64,000 nt of DNA. Source: Chryseobacterium sp. (GTDB lineage: Bacteria; Bacteroidota; Bacteroidia; Flavobacteriales; Weeksellaceae). The stretch is from contig JAPUEB010000007.1 of assembly GCA_027492795.1 (NCBI GenBank), positions 54,086 to 118,085 of the forward strand, written 5' to 3'. Below the pieces are notes generated by a model. The model ran no database searches and was not told the DNA's origin. It saw only the letters and a list, made by a program, of their open reading frames with translations. Both the position numbers and the translations under genes were made by a program. Shown here one piece after another: positions 1 to 8,026 of this stretch. Numbering within the stretch: position 1 is the stretch's first letter; every line of letters starts with the position of its first letter.

Positions 1-741
1 GCTGGATACAGGTGTTCTGTAAATTGCCTTCTGCCAATCTGTATCATATATTTTACCAGGCGTATTTGTTGTTTTTACACCGCCAACACCTAATCTCCAA
101 ACTTCATTTGGTAAATAATCATTTACAAATTTTACAAATTCTTCAGAATCCATTACATCAAGGTATTTTGTAACCTCGCCAATGGAAACATTGGTAGAAA
201 AATTGAATTTTGGTCTTCCTCCACCTCTTTTGGTAGTAATTAAAATTACACCATTGGAAGCTCTCGCTCCATAAATAGCTGTAGATGAAGCATCTTTCAG
301 AATCGAGAAAGATTCAATGTCGTTAGGATTTACGAGGTTTAAAGGATTGCTTAATCCTGCAGGATTTGTAGAATCCAAAGGAACACCATCTATTACAATT
401 AAAGGATTGTTTGATGCATTCAAAGATGCACCACCTCTAATTCTGATATTTGGTTTAGAATCCGGCGCACCGCCATCATTCGTAATTCTTACACCCGGAG
501 CTTTACCTTGAATCAACTGGTCTGCTGAAACAATGGCCCCTTTATTAAAATCTTTTTCAGATACCGCAGTAATAGAACCCGTTAGATCCGATTTCTTTTT
601 ACTACCGTAACCCACAAGCACTACTTCTTCAATTTTCGTCTCTCTCGGAGTCGCAACTGTGTCTGTGGTTTGTGCCTGCATAATTGTTCCTGCCAATAAG
701 AAAGCCGGAGCAATTTTCAAAACTGTACTAAAGTTTCTCAC
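1..741 (-). CDS. SusC/RagA family TonB-linked outer membrane receptor, N-terminal part
   Basis: Outer membrane receptor of the SusC class, which with a SusD lipoprotein takes up glycans or peptides using TonB energy. Only the first 247 codons are inside the window. After a signal peptide ending near AQ comes a TonB-box-like stretch (EEVVLVGYG), then the plug domain with GKAPGVRI, NIRIRGG, PLIVIDGVPLD and the SusC hallmark SILKDASSTAIYGARASNG. The start is GTG at 741: no ATG lies between it and an upstream in-frame stop, and it places the signal peptide correctly. The usual N-terminal carboxypeptidase-regulatory-like domain is absent, so the TonB box follows the signal peptide almost directly. 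The substrate cannot be inferred because the SusD partner would lie outside the window. Confidence 0.9.
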   Translation of the reverse strand, partial: MRNFSTVLKIAPAFLLAGTIMQAQTTDTVATPRETKIEEVVLVGYGSKKKSDLTGSITAVSEKDFNKGAIVSADQLIQGKAPGVRITNDGGAPDSKPNIRIRGGASLNASNNPLIVIDGVPLDSTNPAGLSNPLNLVNPNDIESFSILKDASSTAIYGARASNGVILITTKRGGGRPKFNFSTNVSIGEVTKYLDVMDSEEFVKFVNDYLPNEVWRLGVGGVKTTNTPGKIYDTDWQKAIYRTPVSS

Positions 742-1059
742 AAAAATAAAATTTAAGTTAATATTCTGTTATGTTAATTATCTTCTTTAGGGCACTAAAT
801 TACATTATTTTTAAATTATTTGTTAATTTTTTAAAAAATGTTTTTTTGATATGACAATTATCATTACATTATAAAGCAAATACAATTAGTTGTCTGATTG
901 TAAGCACGTTGTAAAATATCGCTTTCTATTTTATCATTTCGATACAATAAAAATGTTTAAACATTTGTTTAACTTTTTTTGTTCTATAAAATGTAGTTTT
1001 TTTAAAATTTCTAAAGTTGAATAACAAAAAATCCCTTTCAAAATCATCCGTAGAAAGTT
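742..1059. other. AT-rich intergenic region between divergent genes
   Basis: About 340 bases separate the receptor gene on the minus strand from metG on the plus strand. The sequence is very AT-rich, with runs of A and T and no ORF, RNA or repeat that I recognise. It presumably carries the upstream promoter sequences for both genes, but only the metG -7 box is clear. Confidence 0.5.
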
Positions 1060-1067
1060 TATCTTTG
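1060..1067 (+). promoter_or_regulatory. Bacteroidota -7 promoter box for metG
   Basis: TATCTTTG matches the Bacteroidota -7 consensus TAnnTTTG and lies 17 bases before the metG ATG. No good -33 TTG is seen at the normal 19-21 base spacing, so this is a partial match. Confidence 0.55.
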
Positions 1068-1084
1068 CAAAAATTTTCAGTAGA

Positions 1085-3112
1085 ATGTCAGAAAGAAAAA
1101 TGATTACCGCGGCGCTTCCGTATGCTAATGGACCGGTTCATATAGGTCATTTGGCGGGAGTTTATATTCCTGCGGATGTGTATGCAAGATTTCAGAGGAG
1201 ATTAGGAAAAGACGTGGCTTTCATTTGCGGAAGCGATGAACACGGAATTCCAATTACCATTCGTGCTAAAAAAGAAGGCGTTACTCCACAAGATATTGTT
1301 GACAAGTACCACGAAATCATCAAGAAATCTTTTGCAGATTTAGGCATTTCCTTCGACGAATATTCTAGAACAACTTCCAAGACACATTACGAAGTAAGTC
1401 AGGATTTTTTTACGACACTATATAATAAGGACAAATTTACGGAAGAAATTTCCGAGCAATATTTTGATGAACAGGCCGGAGAGTTTTTGGCAGACCGTTA
1501 CATCGTAGGAACTTGCCCAAATTGTGGCAACGATAATGCTTATGGCGACCAATGCGAAAAATGTGGTTCTACCCTTTCACCAAGCGAACTCATCAATCCA
1601 AAATCAATGTTAAGCGGAAATGTTCCGATTTTAAAGGAAACCAAAAACTGGTATCTTCCTTTAAATGATTACGAAAATTTTCTGAATGAGTGGATTATCG
1701 AAGGACACAAAGACGATTGGAAACCAAACGTTTACGGACAGGTAAAATCTTGGTTGAACGATGGATTGAAACCTCGCGCAATGACCAGAGATTTGAATTG
1801 GGGAGTTCCTGTTCCACTTCCAGACGCCGAAGGAAAAGTGCTTTACGTTTGGTTTGATGCTCCAATCGGTTACATTTCTTTCACGAAAGAATGGGCTGAA
1901 AAAAATGGCAAAAATTGGAAAGATTATTGGCAAAGTGAAAATTCGGATTTAATTCATTTTATTGGGAAGGATAATATAGTCTTTCACTGCATTATTTTCC
2001 CTGCAATGATGAAGGCTCACGGCGATTATGTGATGCCAAAAAACGTTCCCGCTTTTGAATTTTTAAATCTTGAAAACGATAAAATTTCAACTTCCAGAAA
2101 TTGGGCAGTTTGGGCGCACGAATATGTGGAAGAATTTCCAAATCAACAGGACGTTTTGCGTTATGCACTACTCTCTTCCGCTCCGGAAACGAAAGACAAT
2201 AATTTCACTTGGAAAGATTTTCAAACCAAAAACAATTCAGAATTAGTTGGAATTTTTGGAAATTTCATCAATAGAGTCGCGGTTTTAATCCACAAGTATT
2301 ACAACGGAATTGTTCCTGAAGGCAACACAAACGCTCCTGAGTTAACAGAAATACAAAAATCAGCAGATGAGATTTCTAACTTTTTAGAAAATTTTGAATT
2401 TAGAAATGCGCTTTCTGCATTGATGAATTTGGCTCGTTTCGGAAACCAATATCTTCAAACCGAAGAACCTTGGAAAACCATAAAAGACCAACCTGAAAAA
2501 GCGGCAAATTCACTTTTTATTGCGGCTCAAATTGCGGTTGCTTTGGCGCAGTTGTGCGAACCGTTTATGCCTTTCGGTTCCGAAAAGTTGCTGAAAATGT
2601 TTAATGTAGAAAAGAAAAACTGGAACGAAATTTCCGGTGTTTTAATTCCAACCGGACATCAAATGAATGAAAGTTCGCTTCTTTTCTCAAAAATTGAAGA
2701 TGAAACCATTGATTTTCAAATTCAAAAATTAGAAAACACCAAATTATCCAACGCTAAAACCAACCCTAACGCAAAACCAATGAAAGACGAAATACAATTT
2801 GACGATTTTACGAAAATAGACCTTAGAACGGCAACCATTTTAGAAGCCGAAAAAGTAGAAAAAGCCGACAAACTTTTAAAATTAAAAGTAGATACAGGAG
2901 TTGATGTAAGAACCGTGGTTTCAGGAATTGCCGAAAGTTTTTCGCCCGAAGAACTCATCGGAAAACAGGTGATGATTTTGCTAAATTTAGCACCAAGAAA
3001 AATCCGTGGAATCGAATCGCAAGGAATGTTGCTTTTAACGACGAAACCCGACGGAAAACTTGCTTTCGTAACACCTGATGAAAAAGTGGAAAACGGAATC
3101 GAAATAGGATAA
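1085..3112 (+). CDS. metG: methionyl-tRNA synthetase with C-terminal tRNA-binding domain
   Basis: Class I aminoacyl-tRNA synthetase that charges tRNA-Met in the cytoplasm. The 675-residue protein has the HIGH signature at residues 19-22, a four-cysteine zinc knuckle near 144-160 (CPNCG...CEKC), and KISTS at 333-337 in the place of KMSKS. From about residue 570 there is a Trbp111-type OB-fold tRNA-binding domain ([13 protein letters not shown]), as in other long bacterial MetG proteins. The length is normal for Bacteroidota. It is monocistronic, with a -7 box upstream and a hairpin terminator just after it. Confidence 0.97.
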   Translation: MSERKMITAALPYANGPVHIGHLAGVYIPADVYARFQRRLGKDVAFICGSDEHGIPITIRAKKEGVTPQDIVDKYHEIIKKSFADLGISFDEYSRTTSKTHYEVSQDFFTTLYNKDKFTEEISEQYFDEQAGEFLADRYIVGTCPNCGNDNAYGDQCEKCGSTLSPSELINPKSMLSGNVPILKETKNWYLPLNDYENFLNEWIIEGHKDDWKPNVYGQVKSWLNDGLKPRAMTRDLNWGVPVPLPDAEGKVLYVWFDAPIGYISFTKEWAEKNGKNWKDYWQSENSDLIHFIGKDNIVFHCIIFPAMMKAHGDYVMPKNVPAFEFLNLENDKISTSRNWAVWAHEYVEEFPNQQDVLRYALLSSAPETKDNNFTWKDFQTKNNSELVGIFGNFINRVAVLIHKYYNGIVPEGNTNAPELTEIQKSADEISNFLENFEFRNALSALMNLARFGNQYLQTEEPWKTIKDQPEKAANSLFIAAQIAVALAQLCEPFMPFGSEKLLKMFNVEKKNWNEISGVLIPTGHQMNESSLLFSKIEDETIDFQIQKLENTKLSNAKTNPNAKPMKDEIQFDDFTKIDLRTATILEAEKVEKADKLLKLKVDTGVDVRTVVSGIAESFSPEELIGKQVMILLNLAPRKIRGIESQGMLLLTTKPDGKLAFVTPDEKVENGIEIG

Positions 3113-3147
3113 AGTCCGAAGATGGAAGTCGAGAGACCGAAGATTAC

Positions 3148-3188
3148 AAAGATTTTGGAAGAATTTCCGAAATCTTTTTTTATTTTTA
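3148..3188 (+). terminator. rho-independent terminator of metG
   Basis: AAAGATTT (3148-3155) pairs with AAATCTTT (3170-3177), and the stem continues as GGAA with TTCC around a 4-base loop. A T-rich tail follows. The structure ends only a few bases before the ATG at 3193, so transcription of the next gene must begin very close to its start codon or read through the hairpin. Confidence 0.75.
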
Positions 3189-3192
3189 TCTC

Positions 3193-3765
3193 ATGAAATC
3201 ATTGAAACTGTTCATATTTCTTTTTATAACTGTATTTTTTTTCCGGTTCAATGCGCAGGAAACCAACATTACTGAAGACGTTATTCGTGCAACTTTTATT
3301 GCCAACCAAATGACTTGGCTGTCTAAAGATTATCTGTCTTTGCGAAAAAAAATAATTCTGCCCGAATCCATAAATTCCGAAATTTCTGCTGTACGAAATG
3401 CATATTATGATTTACTTTCAAAACGCTTTGATGTCGAAAAATTGAACGGAAATCAACCAGAATCAACCCTGTTTATTTATTACAATTTTTATCCCGATGT
3501 TTCAGGGGTACTCTCCGACCGCAATAAACATTTTGCATTATCTGAAGAAGAAATTGCCAAAAACAACCAGCTGCTCGTTGATTTATGGAAAAAAATCCCC
3601 AATAAAATATACAACGAAACCGAAGTAATTACAGAAGAAATAAAAAATAGAAAACTATTGATGACCATCCCTTTCCGTTCAGAAATTTTTGAAGATTTTT
3701 TTGAAGAAACCGCACGAAAGAGAAATGATATTATTAATTTTCTCCTTTGGAATAATAAATTATGA
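3193..3765 (+). CDS. secreted protein of unknown function
   Basis: A 190-residue protein with a clear signal peptide (MKSLKLFIFLFITVFFF, cleaved near FNAQ), so it is probably periplasmic or exported. The mature part is rich in charged residues and predicted helix. I recognise no catalytic motif, no cysteine pair and no known domain. Its end overlaps the next gene by 4 bases (ATGA), which implies translational coupling with the DUF962 membrane protein and perhaps a shared role. Confidence 0.75.
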   Translation: MKSLKLFIFLFITVFFFRFNAQETNITEDVIRATFIANQMTWLSKDYLSLRKKIILPESINSEISAVRNAYYDLLSKRFDVEKLNGNQPESTLFIYYNFYPDVSGVLSDRNKHFALSEEEIAKNNQLLVDLWKKIPNKIYNETEVITEEIKNRKLLMTIPFRSEIFEDFFEETARKRNDIINFLLWNNKL

Positions 3766-4232
3766 AAAAAATAGACCTCCTTTTTGCCGAATACGCCGAA
3801 AGCCACAAAAACAAAACCAATAAACTCATACATTGGATTTGTGTTCCGCTTATTTTTTGGAGCATTTTGGGATTTATATCGCTCATTCCGTCACCGCATT
3901 TTTTTGTGAAATATTTCGGAATGATTAGCTTGGTAAGTATCGTTGCCTTGGTTTTGGTCTCTATATTCTACTTTCGACTTTCTTGGAAAATAGCACTCAT
4001 TATGATTTTCGTGATGCTGCTGATGGAACATTTTGCCTACGCTGTAAATATATATTCTGGAAAACCTTGGGTGATTTATATGGCGGTGTTTGTTTTGGCG
4101 TGGATCGGACAGTTTATAGGGCATAAAATTGAGGGCAAAAAACCAAGTTTTTTGAAAGATTTGCAGTTTCTTCTGATTGGTCCTATTTGGCTTTTGAGTT
4201 TTATTTTAAAGAAAATAGGTTTTAAATTTTAA
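3762..4232 (+). CDS. DUF962/Mpo1-like membrane protein
   Basis: A 156-residue integral membrane protein with four or more hydrophobic segments. The N-terminal AEYAESHKNKTNKLIHWICVP and the later WIGQFIGHKIEGKKPSF are the two conserved blocks of the DUF962 family. The yeast member Mpo1 is a heme-independent, iron-dependent dioxygenase of 2-hydroxy fatty acids, and the conserved histidines (HK...H, HF, GH) fit iron ligands. A fatty-acid oxidation role here is inferred from the family. The gene overlaps its upstream neighbour by 4 bases. Confidence 0.85.
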   Translation: MKKIDLLFAEYAESHKNKTNKLIHWICVPLIFWSILGFISLIPSPHFFVKYFGMISLVSIVALVLVSIFYFRLSWKIALIMIFVMLLMEHFAYAVNIYSGKPWVIYMAVFVLAWIGQFIGHKIEGKKPSFLKDLQFLLIGPIWLLSFILKKIGFKF

Positions 4233-4264
4233 GAGTCAGTAAAATTTGTATTAAAATAATTATC

Positions 4265-4388
4265 AACCATATAGACACATAGATTTTATAATAACTTAAT
4301 TGATAACTAAAAGATTAAACAGAAAATCGTTCTTATTTAATCTTAAATTTACTCTAAACCTTCGAATTTTCTATGTGACTATGTGGTT
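4265..4388. repeat. imperfect long inverted repeat, AACCAnnnnAGnCACA type
   Basis: The left arm AACCATATAGACACATAGAT and a right arm reading TTCTATGTGACTATGTGGTT are near-perfect reverse complements about 100 bases apart. The arm layout matches that of the CCACAAAAGTCACAAAAG elements elsewhere in the window, with different bases, so this looks like a diverged relative of that family. Confidence 0.7.
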
Positions 4389-4405
4389 AAAAGGATATAA
4401 CAACA

Positions 4406-4446
4406 AACCCTTTCAGCGATTTGAAACGCTGAAAGGGTTCACTTTT
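4406..4446 (+). terminator. 13-bp perfect hairpin followed by T run
   Basis: AACCCTTTCAGCG (4406-4418) pairs exactly with 4427-4439 around an 8-base loop, followed by CACTTTTT. It could end transcripts from the upstream two-gene operon. It also lies only about 40 bases before the next coding region, so a leader role is possible. Confidence 0.7.
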
Positions 4447-4482
4447 TAAGCACGGTTTTTGATAGCCATTTTAAAAATACAA

Positions 4483-5361
4483 ATGATGAAAAACTTTCTT
4501 TTTATAGCGCTATTTTTTTCGCTTTTTTCCTGTTCAAAATCAGAAACTTCAGAAATGGTTGCCATTCCCACGGATAAGTCAACTGTAAGCGAAAAACTAC
4601 TCCCAGAAAGTGAAGCGGTTGCTTTAGCAGATGCATCGGAGGAAGCTCCACCAACAAATAACGAACCTATTGCACCAAAAAGAATCGACACTATTTCAAA
4701 AAAATTGATTAAAAATGGTGAAATGGAAATCCAAGTTGGTGATTTAAAATCCGCGCAGAAAAAAACTACGGAAAGCATTAAAAAATTTAATGCCTATGTC
4801 CAAAACGAACGATTTTCAAATACGGATACGCAAGAAACCTTACACATCACCATTAGAGTTCCGCATAAGAATTTTGATGGGCTTATCAATTCTTTTTCCA
4901 ACGGAATTGGCTCCGTAATTTCAAAAAGTGTAAATATTGATGACGTTACCGAGGAATACACCGATGTTTCCATAAAACTCGCCAACAAGAAAATTTATCT
5001 AGAAAAATATCGAGACTTGTTGAAAAGAGCCGGCTCTACAAAGGATATGATGGAAATTCAAGAGAAAATTCGTGCCTTGGAAGATGAAATAGATGTTGCT
5101 GAAGGACGGCTTCGCTATATTGACGACCGCGTAAATCTTAGCGAACTGAACTTAACACTTTACAAAGAAAAACCGAGAACTTCGGTAACATCAAAAATTG
5201 GCTTTGGAAGCCGTTTCGTGGACTCCATCGCGGAAGGCTGGAATGGTTTTGTCAACTTTTTCTTGGGAATTATTTCGCTTTGGCCATTTGTTTTACTGAT
5301 TCCTGTCATCATTTTCATATTTAGAAAGTGGAAACGCTTCCGAAAAGCTAAAAAACAGTAA
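4483..5361 (+). CDS. DUF4349-domain lipoprotein
   Basis: An envelope lipoprotein of about 292 residues. The signal peptide ends in the lipobox LFSC, giving a lipidated cysteine. A low-complexity Ser/Glu/Pro linker is followed by a DUF4349 domain beginning KLIKNGEMEIQVGDLKSA. The middle (roughly 180-235) is a helical, probably coiled-coil segment (RDLLKRAGSTKDMMEIQEK...). A single membrane helix near the C-terminus precedes a basic tail (FRKWKRFRKAKK). I chose the ATG at 4483 over an in-frame TTG at 4459 because it starts the lipoprotein signal cleanly. The family's function is unknown. Confidence 0.85.
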   Translation: MMKNFLFIALFFSLFSCSKSETSEMVAIPTDKSTVSEKLLPESEAVALADASEEAPPTNNEPIAPKRIDTISKKLIKNGEMEIQVGDLKSAQKKTTESIKKFNAYVQNERFSNTDTQETLHITIRVPHKNFDGLINSFSNGIGSVISKSVNIDDVTEEYTDVSIKLANKKIYLEKYRDLLKRAGSTKDMMEIQEKIRALEDEIDVAEGRLRYIDDRVNLSELNLTLYKEKPRTSVTSKIGFGSRFVDSIAEGWNGFVNFFLGIISLWPFVLLIPVIIFIFRKWKRFRKAKKQ

Positions 5362-5382
5362 TTTTGATATAAACTATAAGAA

Positions 5383-5781
5383 ATGAAAAAACTGCTCGTA
5401 TTATTGCCCATGATTTTTTTCACATTAATAGCTTGTCGCGGCAACGGCGATGATGAAATAGACAACTCATTTTTGTTAGGCAATTGGAATTGGAAATCTA
5501 CAATTGTTGGAAGCAATCCGGCGCAAACTCCAGTGTCCACCGGAAAAACGGTAATTCTAACCATGAATCAGGATAAAACCTATGAAATAAAGGAAAATGG
5601 CGTGGTAAAAAGTACAGGAACTTACGTTCTTTTTGAAGAAATTTCCAATATAGACCATCAAAACCACACCTTCATTGATTTTTCAGCTGATCCGGACAGA
5701 ATGATTGAGACTTACAGTTCAAATGATTTGTACCTAACCGATGATTTGTTTAATGGTATTTCCGAACATTACCAAAAGTAA
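5383..5781 (+). CDS. small lipocalin-like lipoprotein
   Basis: A 132-residue lipoprotein whose signal ends in LIAC. The mature part starts near FLLGNWNWKST, continues with a strand-rich pattern (TVILTMNQDKTYEIKENGVVKSTGTYVL), and resembles the lipocalin-like or META-type small barrel lipoproteins common in flavobacteria. The ligand is unknown. It follows the DUF4349 gene by 21 bases, probably in the same operon, and converges on the next gene with a single-base gap. Confidence 0.75.
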   Translation: MKKLLVLLPMIFFTLIACRGNGDDEIDNSFLLGNWNWKSTIVGSNPAQTPVSTGKTVILTMNQDKTYEIKENGVVKSTGTYVLFEEISNIDHQNHTFIDFSADPDRMIETYSSNDLYLTDDLFNGISEHYQK

Positions 5782-5782
5782 A

Positions 5783-6481
5783 TTAATTACCCAACACAAA
5801 AACTGCCGGAATTTTATGAAGTTCCGGTTTTTTGTTTTTCCATTCCGAAATTTTTAAGGTTTTAATAAATTCTTCTGTGGGATGATTGATGTTTGCGGCG
5901 ATGCACAATTTGGTATTTGGATTTAAAAATTTAATTAAATCTTCTAAAAGTTGATTATTTCGGTAAGGCGTTTCCATAAAAATTTGTGAATATCCCGTTT
6001 TCTGTACCTGATTTTCCAAAAACTGAATTTTCTGCTTTTTTTCACCTTTATCAATCGGAAGATAGCCGTGAAAAGTAAATTCCTGTCCATTAAAACCAGA
6101 AGAAATTAAGGCTAAAATAATAGAACTGGGCCCATTAATTGGAATTACTTTGATGCTATTTTCGTGGCACCATTTTACCATCAAATTTCCGGGATCGGCG
6201 ATGCAGGGAAGTCCTGCTTCTGAAAGCAAACCGAAATCCTGTCCGTCTTTCATGAGTTTTTGCGCTTCTTTTAAATCAACAGTTTCAGAATATTTATCCA
6301 AAAGAAAAAGCTTCAAATCGCTTTGCTTTTTTTCCGGACAGAAAAACTTGATGACTTTTCTTGACGTTTTTTCGTTTTCCACAAAAAAATAGTTGGTTTT
6401 TTGAATATATTCTTTGATGGCGGGAGCGAAATATTCTATCGGAGATTCTTCGGAAAGATAGGCGGGAATGAGAAAAAGCAT
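5783..6481 (-). CDS. RsmI-like SAM-dependent methyltransferase (tetrapyrrole methylase fold)
   Basis: A 232-residue member of the tetrapyrrole methylase superfamily, in the short RsmI-related branch. Visible motifs are GLLSEAGLPCIADPG (the glycine-rich SAM loop region), INGPSSIILALISSGFN and FMETPYRNNQLLEDL, all as in RsmI, which 2'-O-methylates C1402 of 16S rRNA. It is shorter than canonical RsmI at both ends, so it is probably a paralogue with a related but unproven target. The gene is convergent with the lipoprotein on the plus strand. Confidence 0.85.
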   Translation of the reverse strand: MLFLIPAYLSEESPIEYFAPAIKEYIQKTNYFFVENEKTSRKVIKFFCPEKKQSDLKLFLLDKYSETVDLKEAQKLMKDGQDFGLLSEAGLPCIADPGNLMVKWCHENSIKVIPINGPSSIILALISSGFNGQEFTFHGYLPIDKGEKKQKIQFLENQVQKTGYSQIFMETPYRNNQLLEDLIKFLNPNTKLCIAANINHPTEEFIKTLKISEWKNKKPELHKIPAVFVLGN

Positions 6482-6510
6482 AAATACGAAATTAGAATTA
6501 CGAAATTAAA

Positions 6511-6559
6511 AATGAATAATTAATAAATGCGGACTATAATTAATTGTTAATTATTCATT
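6511..6559. repeat. 13-bp inverted repeat at the end of the phosphatase gene
   Basis: AATGAATAATTAA (6511-6523) and TTAATTATTCATT (6547-6559) are exact reverse complements. The right arm overlaps the stop codon of the phosphatase gene. It may act as a weak terminator, and the AATGAATAATTAA word is a typical low-complexity flavobacterial intergenic sequence. Confidence 0.6.
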
Positions 6560-7009
6560 ATAAATTAATTGCTTTGCAATTCTTTCGCTTGCCTCGTCCA
6601 AAAGCTGATAAACCTTTTCAAAATCCGAAAGATCGCCCCAATACGGATCGGGAACCTCGTTGTTTTCACCGAAATTTCCGGCTTCCTCCAAAAAAAGTGA
6701 AATTTTTCTGCGCTGATCCTCGTTTTCTGCCATCGAAACTACATCTTCATAGTTTTTCAGATCCATACAAAAAATTTTGTCGAATTTTTGTAAATCATTT
6801 TTCGTTATTGGTCTGGAACGTTGTTGGGAAATATCAATTCCATGATTTTGTGCGGTTTTTATGGCTCTTTTATCCGGTTGCGAACCTTCGTGCATAGAAA
6901 TTGTTCCAGCAGAATCTACCGTGAAATCTTCATTGAGTTTTGAAGCTAAAATTCCTTCCGCCAAAGGGCTTCTGCAAATATTTCCTAGGCAAACCATTAG
7001 AATCTTCAT
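6551..7009 (-). CDS. low-molecular-weight protein-tyrosine phosphatase
   Basis: A 152-residue cytoplasmic phosphatase. The P-loop CLGNICRSP begins at Cys7, the catalytic nucleophile, with Arg13 binding phosphate. The general-acid aspartate is in DPYWGD near residue 119. Length and motif order match the family completely. Substrates in bacteria include tyrosine kinases of capsule and exopolysaccharide systems and phosphoarginine. No kinase gene adjoins it here, so the target is open. Confidence 0.95.
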   Translation of the reverse strand: MKILMVCLGNICRSPLAEGILASKLNEDFTVDSAGTISMHEGSQPDKRAIKTAQNHGIDISQQRSRPITKNDLQKFDKIFCMDLKNYEDVVSMAENEDQRRKISLFLEEAGNFGENNEVPDPYWGDLSDFEKVYQLLDEASERIAKQLIYNE

Positions 7010-7028
7010 AAAATTATTGTTTGATTTT

Positions 7029-7036
7029 CAAATGTA
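7029..7036 (-). promoter_or_regulatory. -7 promoter box for the phosphatase gene
   Basis: Read on the minus strand this is TACATTTG, an exact TAnnTTTG match 19 bases before the phosphatase ATG. No convincing -33 box at normal spacing. Confidence 0.5.
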
Positions 7037-7057
7037 AAGCTAAAATACAACAAATCA

Positions 7058-7099
7058 TAAAAAAACGGGCTGTATTCAAAGTTACAACCCGTTTTTTAT
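7058..7099 (-). terminator. terminator of the first PPK2 gene
   Basis: On the minus strand, ACGGGTTGTA pairs with TACAGCCCGT (one G-T wobble), followed by a run of T. It lies directly after the stop of the PPK2 gene at 7112. Confidence 0.8.
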
Positions 7100-7111
7100 G
7101 AAAGATGATTA

Positions 7112-7915
7112 TCATTCGATTTCCTGATGTTTCAAAATCTCTTCATCTTTTACAGTGTATGGAATGCTGTTCAAAATATACTCCATCGCTTCTGTTCTGG
7201 CCTTTCCTTTTTTGTTGGCTTTCAAAATCTTCCACGGAGCGTAATCCGTATTGGTTTTATCGAACATTTTTTCTTTGTAACGCGTGTAAGTATCCCACAA
7301 TTCCAAGGCTTTTTTGTCCACATCGCTGAATTTCCATTTTTTTAAAGGATCGTTGATGATTTCTGCAAAACGTTTTTCCTGTTCGTCTTTTGAAATAGAA
7401 AAATACAGTTTCACCAAATAAGTTCCGGAAGTGATGATCATTTTTTCAAATTCGTTCACCTGATCCATAAACATTTTATATTGTTCTTCGGTACAGAAAC
7501 CGTTTACAGGCTCCACAACCGCTCTGTTGTACCAGCTTCTGTCGAAAAATACAATTTCTCCCGCTTTAGGAAGTTGATGAATATAGCGCTGAAAATACCA
7601 TTGTCCCTGCTCCACTTCATCGGGTTTTGGCAGCGCGACAACGCGGTGTTGACGAGGGTTCAAATTTTCTGTAATTCTTCGGATTGCGCCACCTTTTCCG
7701 GCAGCATCGCGACCTTCAAAAATAATTACGACTCTTTTTTGGTGTTCTACCACCCAATTCAGAAGTTTTATCAGTTCTTCCTGAAGTTTTTCGAGACGTT
7801 TTTCATATCGTAGAAAACGCTGCGCTTTTTCGGCATCCAAGGTTTCGTTTTGCAGAAGGGCATAAATTCCCTTTTTCGTGTTCAGTATATTGAATTGTTC
7901 TTGTGTAAGTTCCAT
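7112..7915 (-). CDS. polyphosphate kinase 2 family protein (copy 1)
   Basis: A 267-residue single-domain PPK2, which transfers phosphate between polyphosphate and nucleotides. The Walker A motif is GRDAAGKGG near residues 68-76 and the Walker B region is VFFDRSWYNRAVVEPV near 125. The conserved EQGQWYFQRY block lies between them. Sequence alone does not say whether it makes NTPs from NDPs or NDPs from NMPs. It stands next to a second PPK2 in the same orientation and is preceded by a 10-bp-period GTTTGA (minus-strand TCAAAC) array. Confidence 0.93.
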   Translation of the reverse strand: MELTQEQFNILNTKKGIYALLQNETLDAEKAQRFLRYEKRLEKLQEELIKLLNWVVEHQKRVVIIFEGRDAAGKGGAIRRITENLNPRQHRVVALPKPDEVEQGQWYFQRYIHQLPKAGEIVFFDRSWYNRAVVEPVNGFCTEEQYKMFMDQVNEFEKMIITSGTYLVKLYFSISKDEQEKRFAEIINDPLKKWKFSDVDKKALELWDTYTRYKEKMFDKTNTDYAPWKILKANKKGKARTEAMEYILNSIPYTVKDEEILKHQEIE

Positions 7916-7922
7916 CTTTTTT

Positions 7923-7966
7923 GTTTGAATTTGTTTGAAATTGTTTAGGGGTTTGAAGTCGTTTAA
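7923..7966 (-). repeat. short 10-bp-period TCAAAC array upstream of PPK2 copy 1
   Basis: GTTTGA occurs at 7923 and 7933, GTTTAG at 7943, GTTTGA at 7951 and GTTTAA at 7961. On the minus strand this is a TCAAACnnnn array ending 8 bases before the start codon, the same placement as the arrays in the 25-30 kb ligase cluster. Confidence 0.7.
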
Positions 7967-8026
7967 AAATCTAAAATTGTCTACAAAACTAAATTTTCTT
8001 CGGACTTCGGACTTCTGTCTTCAGAC

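Noticed and set aside
741..748. TATTTTTG on the minus strand as promoter of the SusC gene
   Set aside because: It overlaps the GTG start codon, so transcription would begin inside the coding region and remove the signal peptide. Probably chance in AT-rich DNA.
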